This document shows, piece by piece, positions 7,925-15,960 of a stretch of DNA of 64,000 nucleotides (position 1 is its first letter; every line of letters starts with the position of its first letter). Source of the stretch: Thermithiobacillus plumbiphilus (GTDB lineage: Bacteria; Pseudomonadota; Gammaproteobacteria; Acidithiobacillales; Thermithiobacillaceae); the NCBI RefSeq assembly GCF_038070005.1, contig NZ_JBBPCO010000009.1, positions 86,745-150,744 on the forward strand. The letters are read 5' to 3'. The translations under genes and the position numbers were made by a program. The notes below the pieces were generated by a model that was not told the origin of the DNA, ran no database searches, and saw only the letters and a list, made by a program, of their open reading frames with translations.

Positions 7925-8161
7925 ATGGGCCAGTACCCGATTCCACTGGTCATCCTGGCGAGGCTTGCTGTCGATCTCGACTATCAAGTTCAGGGGCTTG
8001 GTTCCAGCTTGCTGCAGGATGCCATCCGCCGAACGATGGCGATTGCTGAGCAGGGGGGCATCCAGGCGCTGCTGAGACATCCCATCGATGCCGAAGCTGA
8101 AGCGTGTTATCGCCGTTTTGGTTTCGAGCCGACATTGATGCCCTGCTGGGCTCATGGACTC
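7925..8161 (+). pseudogene. GNAT acetyltransferase (TacT-like toxin) fragment
   Basis: About 75 codons match the central and C-terminal part of TacT-type GNAT toxins: VILARLAVDLDYQVQGLGSS with the acetyl-CoA loop QVQGLG, then a segment ending HPIDAEAEACYRRFGFEP. The N-terminal half and the final strand are missing, and no RHH antitoxin gene (TacA) precedes it. Family members acetylate aminoacyl-tRNA. This copy is a remnant within the debris behind the tRNA genes. Confidence 0.7.
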
Positions 8162-8198
8162 TTGTTGCCGACTGTCGGCAATTCCCGACATCACCGGG

Positions 8199-8318
8199 TC
8201 AACATATTGGGATCAAGGACCAATCCCGGGCTACCTGCCAGACCGGCAGATTGCTCGAGCGCGCCAGCCCGTCCGCTTCACGCTTGAACTCCGCCGAAAA
8301 TTTCCTTCGCTTTGCCAT
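8199..8318 (-). pseudogene. IS3-family OrfA, N-terminal fragment
   Basis: A 39-codon frame starting MAKRRKFSAEFKREADGLAR and continuing SSNLPVWQVARD, the N-terminal helix-turn-helix of IS3-family OrfA (family form: FSAEFKREAVxLARxSG...QVARELGI). The start at 8318 keeps a good AGGAGG ribosome site. The frame stops after 39 codons and no OrfB follows. It faces the OrfB fragment at 7081-7257 in the opposite direction, so the two come from different insertions or a rearranged one. Confidence 0.75.
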
Positions 8319-8402
8319 GAGATACCTCCTGACTCAGTATGAGCCTTAATGAATATGTCCATGGAATCAGGGTAAAACCTAGATGGGTATTGCTGCTCAA
8401 TG

Positions 8403-8425
8403 GTGCATGTGGAATATCCATGCAC
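8403..8425. promoter_or_regulatory. Inverted repeat, possible enhancer (UAS) for the sigma-54 promoter
   Basis: GTGCATG, nine bases, CATGCAC: a perfect 7-base inverted repeat centred about 144 bases upstream of the predicted transcription start of the GntR operon, with a further GTGCAT half site at 8433-8438. This is the usual distance and design for a sigma-54 activator site. It differs from the NtrC sites near the guanidine operons, so another activator may be used. Confidence 0.45.
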
Positions 8426-8531
8426 GGATTTTGTGCATTATGGCAGGGAATCAGTAACGCCATAGTTATTGATCAAAACATTATCCTATATAAACAATCG
8501 CTTAAGTCAATCGAGTGAGGCATGGGATATA

Positions 8532-8547
8532 TGGCACAAAGCTTGCT
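8532..8547 (+). promoter_or_regulatory. Sigma-54 promoter of the GntR operon
   Basis: TGGCACAAAGCTTGCT matches the -24/-12 consensus (TGGCAC, N5, TTGCT) with exact 12-base spacing between GG and GC. It predicts transcription from about 8558. The region 8319-8531 upstream is AT-rich and has no other recognisable gene. The predicted start point falls inside the palindrome at 8550-8565. Confidence 0.7.
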
Positions 8548-8549
8548 CA

Positions 8550-8565
8550 ACTTGTAATGACATGT
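8550..8565. promoter_or_regulatory. Operator copy 1 for the GntR/HutC regulator
   Basis: ACTTGTAATGACATGT is a near-perfect palindrome (ACwTGTxATGACAwGT). A second copy, ACTTGTCATGACATGT, lies at 15928-15943 just before the large oxidoreductase gene; the two match at 15 of 16 positions. Position over the predicted start point of the sigma-54 promoter fits repression by the GntR protein encoded 21 bases downstream. Confidence 0.7.
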
Positions 8566-8585
8566 AGTAACCAAGAGGGTTAACC

Positions 8586-9338
8586 ATGCGTCCAGACTCA
8601 CAAATAGTAACGCACCTCGCTCCTGCGCCATTGTACGTGCAGATCAAAGAGTCTATCCGCGCACGCATTCTCGATGGCACCTACAAAGCCCATGAGCAGA
8701 TGCCTTCCGAGAGCGAGATGATAAAGGATTACGGCGTCAGTCGGACCACCGTACGCCAGGCGCTCGGCGATCTTCAAAAAGAAGGACTGCTGTTCAAGGT
8801 GCATGGAAAAGGGACCTTTGTATCACGTCCAAAGGCTTTTCAAGAACTCGCTCGCTTGCAGGGGTTCGGGGAGGCGATGAGTTCTAAGGGGTATGAAACT
8901 TTTTCTCAATTGATCAGTGTTCGCGAATTACCAGTCGACTCCGCACTAGCAAAAAAACTGCTACTAGACCCAAATGCGATGGTCAGCGAGTTTCGTCGAG
9001 TTCGCTATTTGAATCGCGAGCCAATTTCGCTGGATGTGACCTACCTTCCGCTAGAACTTGGCCGACGCCTGATAAAGGAAGATCTGGTTTCTCGAGACAT
9101 TTTTCTGATCCTGGAAAATGACTATGACATCCCTCTGGGGAAGGCCGATCTGCAGATCGAGGCGGTATTGGCTGACGAGTTGCTCGCACGCCTACTTAAG
9201 GTTGCGGAAGGAACGCCCATTTTGCGTATTGAACGCCTGACCTTCACTGCCAATGGACAACCCATAGATTATGAACATCTTTATTACCGAGGTGATGCCT
9301 TCCAGTATCGTCTGAGCATCGAGCGCGCACATATTTAA
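8586..9338 (+). CDS. GntR-family regulator, HutC/FarR subfamily
   Basis: A 250-residue protein with an N-terminal winged helix (about 15-82: LYVQIKESIRARILDGTYK, then PSESEMIKDYGVSRTTVRQAL and GKGTFV) and a UTRA effector domain (about 95-245) ending in the typical RIERLTFTANGQPIDYEHLYYR segment. UTRA domains bind a small effector that releases DNA. It is the first gene after the sigma-54 promoter and palindrome, and 14 bases precede the flavoprotein gene, so it probably represses its own operon. The ligand is likely the substrate imported by the ABC transporter, but that is inference. Confidence 0.9.
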   Translation: MRPDSQIVTHLAPAPLYVQIKESIRARILDGTYKAHEQMPSESEMIKDYGVSRTTVRQALGDLQKEGLLFKVHGKGTFVSRPKAFQELARLQGFGEAMSSKGYETFSQLISVRELPVDSALAKKLLLDPNAMVSEFRRVRYLNREPISLDVTYLPLELGRRLIKEDLVSRDIFLILENDYDIPLGKADLQIEAVLADELLARLLKVAEGTPILRIERLTFTANGQPIDYEHLYYRGDAFQYRLSIERAHI

Positions 9339-9352
9339 TTCAGGAGACAGAA

Positions 9353-11080
9353 ATGGAATTGAATGCCATGGAAGTAGATGTACTGGTAATCGGTGGCGGC
9401 ACTGCGGGACCCATGGCCGCCGTCAAGGCTAAAGCCAAAAATCCGACCCTTCGGGTGCTGCTGCTGGAAAAAGCCAATGTCAAACGAAGCGGTGCCATCT
9501 CCATGGGCATGGACGGCCTCAACAACGCTGTCATTCCCGGCCACGCCACGCCCGAACAGTATGTCAAGGAAATCACCATCGCGAATGACGGGATCGTCAA
9601 TCAAAAAACGGTTATGACATATGCCCAGCGCAGTTTTGACATGATTCAGACCCTCGATAAATGGGGCGTGAAGTTCGAAAAGGACGAAACCGGCGATTAC
9701 AACGTCAAGAAGGTCCACCACCTGGGCAGCTACGTACTGCCCATGCCCGAAGGCCATAACATGAAAAAGGTGCTTTACCGTCAGCTCAAACGGGCTCGGG
9801 TGGAAGTCACCAATCGTTTCATGGCAACGCGCCTTTTGACCAGTAACGGACGCATTGCCGGCGCCATGGTTCTGGAGACTCGCACGGGGGAGCCCGTCAT
9901 GGTCCGCGCAAAGGCCGTGATTCTTTGCACCGGCGCCGCCGGGCGCCTGGGATTGCCCTCTTCGGGTTATCTCTTTGGCACCTATGAAAACCCGACCAAC
10001 GCCGGCGATGGCTACAGCATGGCCTATCATGCCGGCGCGGAGCTCTCAGGCATTGAGTGTTTTCAGATCAATCCACTCATCAAGGACTATAACGGCCCTG
10101 CCTGCGCCTATGTAACCGGGCCGCTTGGGGGCTATACGGCCAATGCACGCGGCGAGCGCTTTATTGAGTGCGATTACTGGAGCGGGCAGATGATGATGGA
10201 GTTTCACCGTGAGCTGCAGGGGGGTAACGGCCCGGTTTTCCTGAAGCTCGATCATCTGGCCGAGGAAACCATCAGCGAAATCGAGCAGATTCTCCACACC
10301 AACGAGCGCCCGAGCCGGGGACGCTTTCACGAACGGCGCGGAACCAACTATCGAGAGCGAATGGTAGAGATGCATATCTCGGAGATCGGTCTGTGCAGTG
10401 GTCACAGCGCCTCGGGTGTCTGGATCAGTGAACGCGCTGAGACAACGGTACCAGGACTATACGCCGCCGGCGATCTCGCCTGCGTGCCGCACAATTACAT
10501 GCTGGGTGCTTTCGTCTATGGGGAAATCGCAGGTGAAAGTGCAGCCGATTTCTGTGACGACCATGAGTTCGCGACCGTCGATAGCAAGCAGGTGGAACAG
10601 GAACGGCTACGGATGACGGCACCGATGCGGCGAAGCGATGGCCTACCGCCCAATCAGGTGGAATACAAGCTGCGTCGGCTGGTGAATGACCATCTACAAC
10701 CGCCCAAAGTCACCCGCAAGATGGAAATTGGTCTGGAGCGTTTCGCCGAAATCCGCGAGGATCTGGATTTGTTGTATGCCGCAAATCCCCATGAGCTCAT
10801 GCGTGCCATGGAGGTGCACGCCATTCTGGATTGCGCTGAAATGGCCGCGCGCGCCTCCCTCTTTCGTAAGGAAAGCCGCTGGGGACTTTATCACTACACA
10901 GTGGATTATCCCGATCGAAACGATAAGGACTGGTTTGTGCATGTCCAGGTCAAAAAAGATGCGCAGGGGCAAATGACCTGCCTGACCCGCCCGGTAGCAC
11001 CCTACCTCGTTGATCTCGATGAACAAGAGAAATCCGCTTACGACCGTTTACGCGTGACTGAAAACGCCGTTAACGCCTGA
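9353..11080 (+). CDS. FAD-dependent oxidoreductase, AprA/FrdA-like subunit
   Basis: A 575-residue flavoprotein of the fumarate reductase/APS reductase superfamily. The Rossmann motif VLVIGGGTAGPMAAV (about 10-24), the capping domain and the second FAD segment GLYAAGDLACVPHNYMLGAF (about 364-383) are clear. A C-terminal helical region follows (about 430-575). It is shorter than true AprA (about 620-660), and the next gene is an AprB-like ferredoxin. Because no sat, qmo or second aprB gene is present, I do not call it APS reductase. It probably oxidises or reduces the compound brought in by the transporter. CAGGAG precedes the ATG. Confidence 0.82.
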   Translation: MELNAMEVDVLVIGGGTAGPMAAVKAKAKNPTLRVLLLEKANVKRSGAISMGMDGLNNAVIPGHATPEQYVKEITIANDGIVNQKTVMTYAQRSFDMIQTLDKWGVKFEKDETGDYNVKKVHHLGSYVLPMPEGHNMKKVLYRQLKRARVEVTNRFMATRLLTSNGRIAGAMVLETRTGEPVMVRAKAVILCTGAAGRLGLPSSGYLFGTYENPTNAGDGYSMAYHAGAELSGIECFQINPLIKDYNGPACAYVTGPLGGYTANARGERFIECDYWSGQMMMEFHRELQGGNGPVFLKLDHLAEETISEIEQILHTNERPSRGRFHERRGTNYRERMVEMHISEIGLCSGHSASGVWISERAETTVPGLYAAGDLACVPHNYMLGAFVYGEIAGESAADFCDDHEFATVDSKQVEQERLRMTAPMRRSDGLPPNQVEYKLRRLVNDHLQPPKVTRKMEIGLERFAEIREDLDLLYAANPHELMRAMEVHAILDCAEMAARASLFRKESRWGLYHYTVDYPDRNDKDWFVHVQVKKDAQGQMTCLTRPVAPYLVDLDEQEKSAYDRLRVTENAVNA

Positions 11081-11092
11081 CAGGAGATTAAT

Positions 11093-11326
11093 ATGCCTAC
11101 TGCAACTCAATCAAACAGCGTGCCGGTCACAGTGGATTCCGATAAATGCATCGCTCATAAGGGATGTACCGTCTGTGTCGAGGTGTGCCCGCTGGATGTG
11201 TTGGCCATCGATCACGTTAATGGCACTGCTTACATGAAGTTCGATGAGTGCTGGTATTGCACGCCCTGCGAAGCAGATTGCCCAACCGGTGCTGTCAAGG
11301 TGGATATTCCCTACCTGCTACGTTAG
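11093..11326 (+). CDS. Two-cluster [4Fe-4S] ferredoxin, AprB-like
   Basis: A 77-residue protein with two cluster motifs: CIAHKGCTVCVEVCPLDV and CWYCTPCEADCPTGAV, eight cysteines in all. The first motif has an expanded spacing (C-X5-C-X2-C-X3-C). Placed 12 bases after the flavoprotein gene, it is the likely electron-transfer subunit of that enzyme, as AprB is for AprA. It lacks the C-terminal tail that wraps around AprA in real APS reductase. Confidence 0.87.
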   Translation: MPTATQSNSVPVTVDSDKCIAHKGCTVCVEVCPLDVLAIDHVNGTAYMKFDECWYCTPCEADCPTGAVKVDIPYLLR

Positions 11327-11336
11327 GAGCCGGCCA

Positions 11337-12290
11337 ATGATGACATTTGTTATTACTGATGAATTGGAAAAGCTGCAGGACCGGCTGGAAGATCCCGATG
11401 CCCAGGTTCGACGTATTGCGGTCATGGAGCTGGTGGACACCGGTAATGAAGCAGCCGTGCCGATGCTGATTGAAGCATTGCACGATGTAGAGGCCGGAGT
11501 GCGAACAGAGGCAGCACGAGGTCTCGAAGAGTTTCAGAATAATGCCATCCTCATGCCCCTTCTAGATGCGCTGGAAGATTGTGATGCCGGTGTGCGTGAA
11601 GCTGCGGCCCATACTTTGGAGGAACTGAAGCATCCCGGCCTGGCCGACCTGTTCCTGGAACGCCTGCAACGGCCCGATCCCTTCGTGCGTGCCTCAGTGT
11701 TGCGGGCTATACGTTCCTTGCGATTACCTGACAGCTTGGCGCCATCGTTGGCCGCTTTGTCAGACATGAATGCCGACGTACGTCGCGAAGCAGCAGGCGT
11801 TCTAGGTTATCTGAAGGATCCGGAAGCTTTGCCTGCGATTGCCCAAGTAGCGAGGAATGATCTCGATCCCGAGGTGCGCCGCATGGCTGTTGGTGCACTG
11901 GGCTTCTCGGATAGCGGATTAACAATGCAGGCCCTCGTTGCAGCCATCTCCGATAGCCATTGGCAGGTACGGGAGGAAGCGGCGGCAATGATCGGTAAAC
12001 TTGCATTGGCCGAAACCGATGACGCCTTGATTTCTGTGATGCTGGATGATTTCTGGCAGGTACGCGCCAAGGCGGCGATCAGCCTCGGCAAAATCAAAAG
12101 CAGGCGAGCGGTGCCTGTTCTCTCAGAAGCGTTATTCCATGATGTGAGCAATCTGCGCAAGGAGGCAGCCCTGGCGCTGGGTGAAATAGGAGATCTAAGA
12201 GCTGTTCCATTTTTACGAAAGGCACAATTGGACCCGGATCCTGATGTACGCAAGCTAGCCGATTGGGCTCTGGCGAAGATGCCTGCCTGA
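11337..12290 (+). CDS. HEAT-repeat protein (PBS lyase-like)
   Basis: A 317-residue protein made of about nine 31-residue helical repeats with the D-x-x-V-R-x-x-A-A-x-x-L pattern (for example [43 protein letters not shown] and [12 protein letters not shown] units). Such proteins act as scaffolds or chaperones, for instance CpcE-type lyases for bilin attachment or maturation factors for metalloenzymes. It lies between two ferredoxin genes with 10- and 16-base spacings, so a role in assembling or docking the flavoprotein-ferredoxin enzyme is a reasonable guess. The start at 11337 follows TAGGAG. Confidence 0.82.
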   Translation: MMTFVITDELEKLQDRLEDPDAQVRRIAVMELVDTGNEAAVPMLIEALHDVEAGVRTEAARGLEEFQNNAILMPLLDALEDCDAGVREAAAHTLEELKHPGLADLFLERLQRPDPFVRASVLRAIRSLRLPDSLAPSLAALSDMNADVRREAAGVLGYLKDPEALPAIAQVARNDLDPEVRRMAVGALGFSDSGLTMQALVAAISDSHWQVREEAAAMIGKLALAETDDALISVMLDDFWQVRAKAAISLGKIKSRRAVPVLSEALFHDVSNLRKEAALALGEIGDLRAVPFLRKAQLDPDPDVRKLADWALAKMPA

Positions 12291-12306
12291 CATTTGGGAG
12301 GAAACA

Positions 12307-12630
12307 ATGACTTTTGTCGTAACCGAGAACTGCATTCGCTGCAAATATACAGATTGTGTGGAGGTGTGCCCGGTGGATTGCTTTCATGAAGGGCCTAACT
12401 TCCTTGTCATTGACCCAGAAGAATGCATTGATTGCACTCTCTGTGAACCTGAATGTCCGGCCAATGCCATTTTTGCTGAAACAGATCTACCGCCCGACCA
12501 GATCCACTTCGTCGAGTTGAACGCGGAACTTGCCAGAAGCTGGCCAGTGATCAGTGAAAGCAGGGAACCGCTGGCGGAAGCAGCTCAGTGGGACGGGATC
12601 CAGGATAAAATGGGGCTATTATTGCGCTGA
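12307..12630 (+). CDS. Seven-iron ferredoxin ([3Fe-4S][4Fe-4S]), FdxA-like
   Basis: A 107-residue protein with the N-terminal motif [21 protein letters not shown] and the second motif [16 protein letters not shown], the arrangement of Azotobacter ferredoxin I (FdxA) family proteins. The C-terminal extension (about 60-107) has the usual WPVI pattern. These carry low-potential electrons. It could link the flavoprotein to the large NAD(P)H-type oxidoreductase at the end of the operon. It has a GGAGG ribosome site. Confidence 0.9.
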   Translation: MTFVVTENCIRCKYTDCVEVCPVDCFHEGPNFLVIDPEECIDCTLCEPECPANAIFAETDLPPDQIHFVELNAELARSWPVISESREPLAEAAQWDGIQDKMGLLLR

Positions 12631-12642
12631 AAGGGGCTCTCA

Positions 12643-14091
12643 ATGAGACGTGTACTGCTCACCACTGTTCTTAGTCTCTCTATCATCGGTTGTAGTCAGA
12701 AGGACCAGAAAAACTCCCCTGAGGGACAGTCTGATACGAAGCAAGTCATCACGCTGGGAATTGGCACACAGAACACCACAACCAACACCGTCACGGCTGG
12801 TGTCATCATCAGGGAGCTAGGCTTACTGGAAAAGTACCTACCCCGATCCGGCAAATATCAGAATGTAGAATACAGGGTCAACTGGCAGAACTTCACTTCT
12901 GGCCCCCCGGTGACCAATGCCATGATGGCCAATAAGCTGCATATTGGCATGATGGGTGATTATCCGCTCATCATAAATGGATACACCTTTCAGTCCAATC
13001 CGGACAGCAGAAGTTATCTTATTAGCCTGATTGCATATAACGCTAGTGGTTCTGGAAATGGCGTAGTGGTACATGAAGATTCTCCTTACTATCAATTGGA
13101 AGATCTGAAAGGGAAATCGCTCTCAGTTCCCTTTGGATCCGCTGCGCATGGTATGTTGCTCAAAGCCATGCAGGATCGGGGCTGGCCAGAAAGTTATTTC
13201 AAGCTTTCCAGCCAGAGTCCGGAGGTCGGCACCAGCAATCTGCAGGAACGCAAAATTGATGCCCACGCTGACTTTGTACCATTTGCAGAACTCTTACCAT
13301 TCCGTGGTTTTGCCCGAAAGATCTTTGATGGTGCGGAAACCGGTGTGCCCACTTTTCATGGTGTGGTCGTTCGGCAGGATTTTGCCGATAAATATCCGGA
13401 AGTGGTGGTTGCCTATCTCAAAGCAATGTTGGCGGCTGATGAATGGGTGAAGCGAAACCCTAAAGAGGCTGCGGAAAAAATCGCGCAGTGGACAGGGACG
13501 GACAAGGAGGTCGTGTATATCTTTTTGGGTCCTGGCGGGATCATGACTTTGGATCCGAGCATCAAATCCAAGTGGTTGGAAACCATTCGCTACGACGCCC
13601 AGGTATTGCAGCGCATGAACAAGATAAAGGGTTTTAATCCCGATCCCTGGGTGAATGAAACCTATCTCAGGCAGGCTTTTAAGGAAACCAGCCTGGATTA
13701 TGAGAAGCAGAAGGCTTCAATGGCGGGTACTGTGGTCAGTGGTGAGGACCACTTCTGCAATCAGTCGATCGATCAAGCTCTGCAGGCGGGCGAAATATGG
13801 ACCTCCGATGAGGGCATTTCGGCTTACAGTTCGCCGGACTGTACCTTGGCAGCATACAAGCAATTGCAGAATCAAGGCAAAAAGATTCTAGTGGCATATC
13901 TATTTGACCAGGCCAGAGGCACGAAACTGTTCGCAGACAAGGCATTTTACGCCATCAGTGATGGCTCTGGGGATAAGCCACGTTTGACGCCATTTCTCCT
14001 GAAAAAGGACGCCGCCTCGTATGTGGCCAAACATGGTGGTCGGGTCGCGACCTTTGCAGAGGCACTCTCCATAGCCGCCCGGAGGACTTAA
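12643..14091 (+). CDS. ABC transporter substrate-binding lipoprotein with C-terminal NosL-like domain
   Basis: A 482-residue protein. The lipobox SIIGC places the lipidated Cys at residue 17. Residues about 35-350 are a NitT/TauT/SsuA-type binding protein. The final 115 residues are an added domain ending in FYAISDGSG, TPFLLKKDAASYVAKHGG and RVATFAEAL, which resembles the C-terminal half of NosL, a copper lipoprotein accessory to nitrous oxide reductase. The usual Cys-x-Met metal site of NosL is not obvious, although one Cys is present (DHFCNQS). The ligand is unknown; the family carries sulfonates, nitrate, nitriles, pyrimidines and guanidine. Confidence 0.8.
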   Translation: MRRVLLTTVLSLSIIGCSQKDQKNSPEGQSDTKQVITLGIGTQNTTTNTVTAGVIIRELGLLEKYLPRSGKYQNVEYRVNWQNFTSGPPVTNAMMANKLHIGMMGDYPLIINGYTFQSNPDSRSYLISLIAYNASGSGNGVVVHEDSPYYQLEDLKGKSLSVPFGSAAHGMLLKAMQDRGWPESYFKLSSQSPEVGTSNLQERKIDAHADFVPFAELLPFRGFARKIFDGAETGVPTFHGVVVRQDFADKYPEVVVAYLKAMLAADEWVKRNPKEAAEKIAQWTGTDKEVVYIFLGPGGIMTLDPSIKSKWLETIRYDAQVLQRMNKIKGFNPDPWVNETYLRQAFKETSLDYEKQKASMAGTVVSGEDHFCNQSIDQALQAGEIWTSDEGISAYSSPDCTLAAYKQLQNQGKKILVAYLFDQARGTKLFADKAFYAISDGSGDKPRLTPFLLKKDAASYVAKHGGRVATFAEALSIAARRT

Positions 14092-14092
14092 T

Positions 14093-15040
14093 ATGGAAAC
14101 CCCGGAACGTGTGCAATCGCACTTCACGACAGCAGATACCAAAGCAGTGGGAACGACAACCGAGACTCGCGCATCAGGTACCGTTGTCCATCTACGCAAC
14201 AGCACTGGTGTGCTACAGAGAATGCAGGTGCAAGCAAAATCTCAGACCCACAGCCTTTGGCAAGCGATACGGGCGAATGCCAGAAGTTATCTGCTTGGCC
14301 TGTTGTCACTATCCGCCCTGACCCTGTTCTGGTATCTAGCAACACATTATCGAGTGGATTTTTACATCCGTTTTGGCAACATTCCGGATCCCGCCAGTGT
14401 TTTTGAATCCTTAATACGCATGAGCCACACGGATTCGGTGTTCCAGAACATCATTGTGAGTGTGCGCCGGGTCTTTATAGGGTTCGCCATCGCTGCCATT
14501 CTTGGTGTGGCGTCTGGTCTGGTCATTGGACGCTATACCTTGGCCAGGGATCTCCTGTTTCCCGTATTCGAAGTCCTGCGTCCTGTGCCTGCCATCGCCT
14601 GGGTTCCCATGGCCATCATGCTTTGGCCGACTTCGGAATCGAGCATTGTGTTTATCACCTTTCTTGGCGCCTTTTTCCCCATCGTGTTGAACACCTATCA
14701 AGGTGTGCGCGATCTCGACCCGGTCCTGGTCCGTGCGGCCAGGAGCCTCGGGGCAGGCGAGGGCGCATTGCTTCGAGAGGTCATTCTGCCTGGCGCACTA
14801 CCACATATCTTCACTGGGCTTGCCTTGGGTATGGGGGTAGCCTGGGTCTCGCTGATTGCTGCGGAGATGATTTCGGGACAATTCGGCATTGGTTATTTCA
14901 CCTGGGAAGCGTATTCCCTCATCCAATACGCCGATATCGCTGTAGGTATGATGATCATTGGATTATTGGGTCTACTCAGTAGCGCACTGATCCGCTTCGC
15001 GGGTAGGATCGTGATGCCCTGGGTCCACTTGCATAGATAG
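14093..15040 (+). CDS. ABC transporter permease, NitT/TauT (TauC/SsuC) type
   Basis: A 315-residue inner-membrane protein with an unusual 65-residue hydrophilic N-terminus, then about six membrane helices. The EAA-type loop VRAARSLGAGEGALLREVILPGALPHI contacts the ATPase. It begins one base after the binding-protein stop, and the ATPase gene follows after nine bases, so the three encode one importer. The long N-terminal extension is not typical of the family. Confidence 0.88.
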   Translation: METPERVQSHFTTADTKAVGTTTETRASGTVVHLRNSTGVLQRMQVQAKSQTHSLWQAIRANARSYLLGLLSLSALTLFWYLATHYRVDFYIRFGNIPDPASVFESLIRMSHTDSVFQNIIVSVRRVFIGFAIAAILGVASGLVIGRYTLARDLLFPVFEVLRPVPAIAWVPMAIMLWPTSESSIVFITFLGAFFPIVLNTYQGVRDLDPVLVRAARSLGAGEGALLREVILPGALPHIFTGLALGMGVAWVSLIAAEMISGQFGIGYFTWEAYSLIQYADIAVGMMIIGLLGLLSSALIRFAGRIVMPWVHLHR

Positions 15041-15049
15041 GAGAAAAGC

Positions 15050-15910
15050 ATGGATAGCCGGGCGAAAGGGCAGCTGGTGATTCGGGATCTGCACATTGCC
15101 TTCAAGCAAAATGGGGAATCGTTTCTCGCTGTGGAGGGATTCTCTCTGGATGTTCGGCCAGGGGAGTTCGTCTCGATCATAGGACCATCTGGCTGTGGCA
15201 AGTCGACCATGCTCAATGCCGTGGCGGGTTTCATACGCCCGCAATCGGGCGGCATTCTGATTGACGACCAACCGGTAATGGGGCCAGGCGCGGATCGTGG
15301 TGTGGTTTTTCAGCAGTATTCGTTGTTTCCCTGGAAAACAGTTCGGGAGAATGTTGAATTCGGTATGAAGATGAAAGGCCTTGCGCGGTTTCAAAGGGAA
15401 CGCGCCGCCCGCACCCTACTAGGGCTGGCCGGTCTGCTGGCTTTTGAAAATCATTATCCGGACCAGTTGTCCGGTGGCATGAAGCAGCGTGTCGGCATTG
15501 TGCGCGCCCTGGCCACTGGGCCCAGGGTATTATTGATGGATGAACCGTTCGGGGCGCTGGATGCACAGACGCGCGCCATCATGCAGCAAATTCTCACTAA
15601 TATGATGCAACAGCTAGGCATCACTGTACTTTTCATTACCCATGACATCGATGAGGCCATATTCCTGTCAGACCGAGTAGGCGTAATGAGCACCCGGCCT
15701 GGTACCCTGAAGCGGATGCTGACTGTACCTCTGCCACGCCCAAGACAAGCAGCGATGACCACCAGCCCGGACTATTTGCAGCTCAAGCAGGAGATCATGG
15801 TCTTGATCCGCGAGGAGAGCATGAAGGCCATGGACAATGAGTTATCGGACGGCGATGGTTTCGGCATGAAAGTGGGTCCGGAAGGGCTGGGAGCACTGCT
15901 GGGCTTGTAG
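15050..15910 (+). CDS. ABC transporter ATPase, NitT/TauT (TauB/SsuB) type
   Basis: A 286-residue ATPase with Walker A GPSGCGKST, Q loop VVFQQYSLFPW, signature LSGGMKQR, Walker [13 protein letters not shown] and switch His in ITHDIDEA. The C-terminal 50 residues go beyond the core. It completes the importer encoded by the two preceding genes. The 50-base gap after it holds the second copy of the palindromic operator. Confidence 0.93.
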   Translation: MDSRAKGQLVIRDLHIAFKQNGESFLAVEGFSLDVRPGEFVSIIGPSGCGKSTMLNAVAGFIRPQSGGILIDDQPVMGPGADRGVVFQQYSLFPWKTVRENVEFGMKMKGLARFQRERAARTLLGLAGLLAFENHYPDQLSGGMKQRVGIVRALATGPRVLLMDEPFGALDAQTRAIMQQILTNMMQQLGITVLFITHDIDEAIFLSDRVGVMSTRPGTLKRMLTVPLPRPRQAAMTTSPDYLQLKQEIMVLIREESMKAMDNELSDGDGFGMKVGPEGLGALLGL

Positions 15911-15927
15911 CCCGGCAGGTGTTTCCA

Positions 15928-15943
15928 ACTTGTCATGACATGT
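15928..15943. promoter_or_regulatory. Operator copy 2 for the GntR/HutC regulator
   Basis: ACTTGTCATGACATGT, with the perfect core palindrome TGTCATGACA, 17 bases before the ATG of the 1178-residue oxidoreductase. It matches the copy at 8550-8565 at 15 of 16 bases and is followed in both places by AG-TA-like bases. No -24/-12 promoter was seen here, so it may act on read-through transcription or on an unrecognised promoter inside 15840-15927. Confidence 0.65.
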
Positions 15944-15960
15944 AGATACAGGAGTCAGGA

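Noticed and set aside
9353..11326. Dissimilatory APS reductase AprAB
   Set aside because: The flavoprotein is shorter than AprA, the ferredoxin lacks the AprB tail, and no sat, aprM or qmo genes are adjacent.
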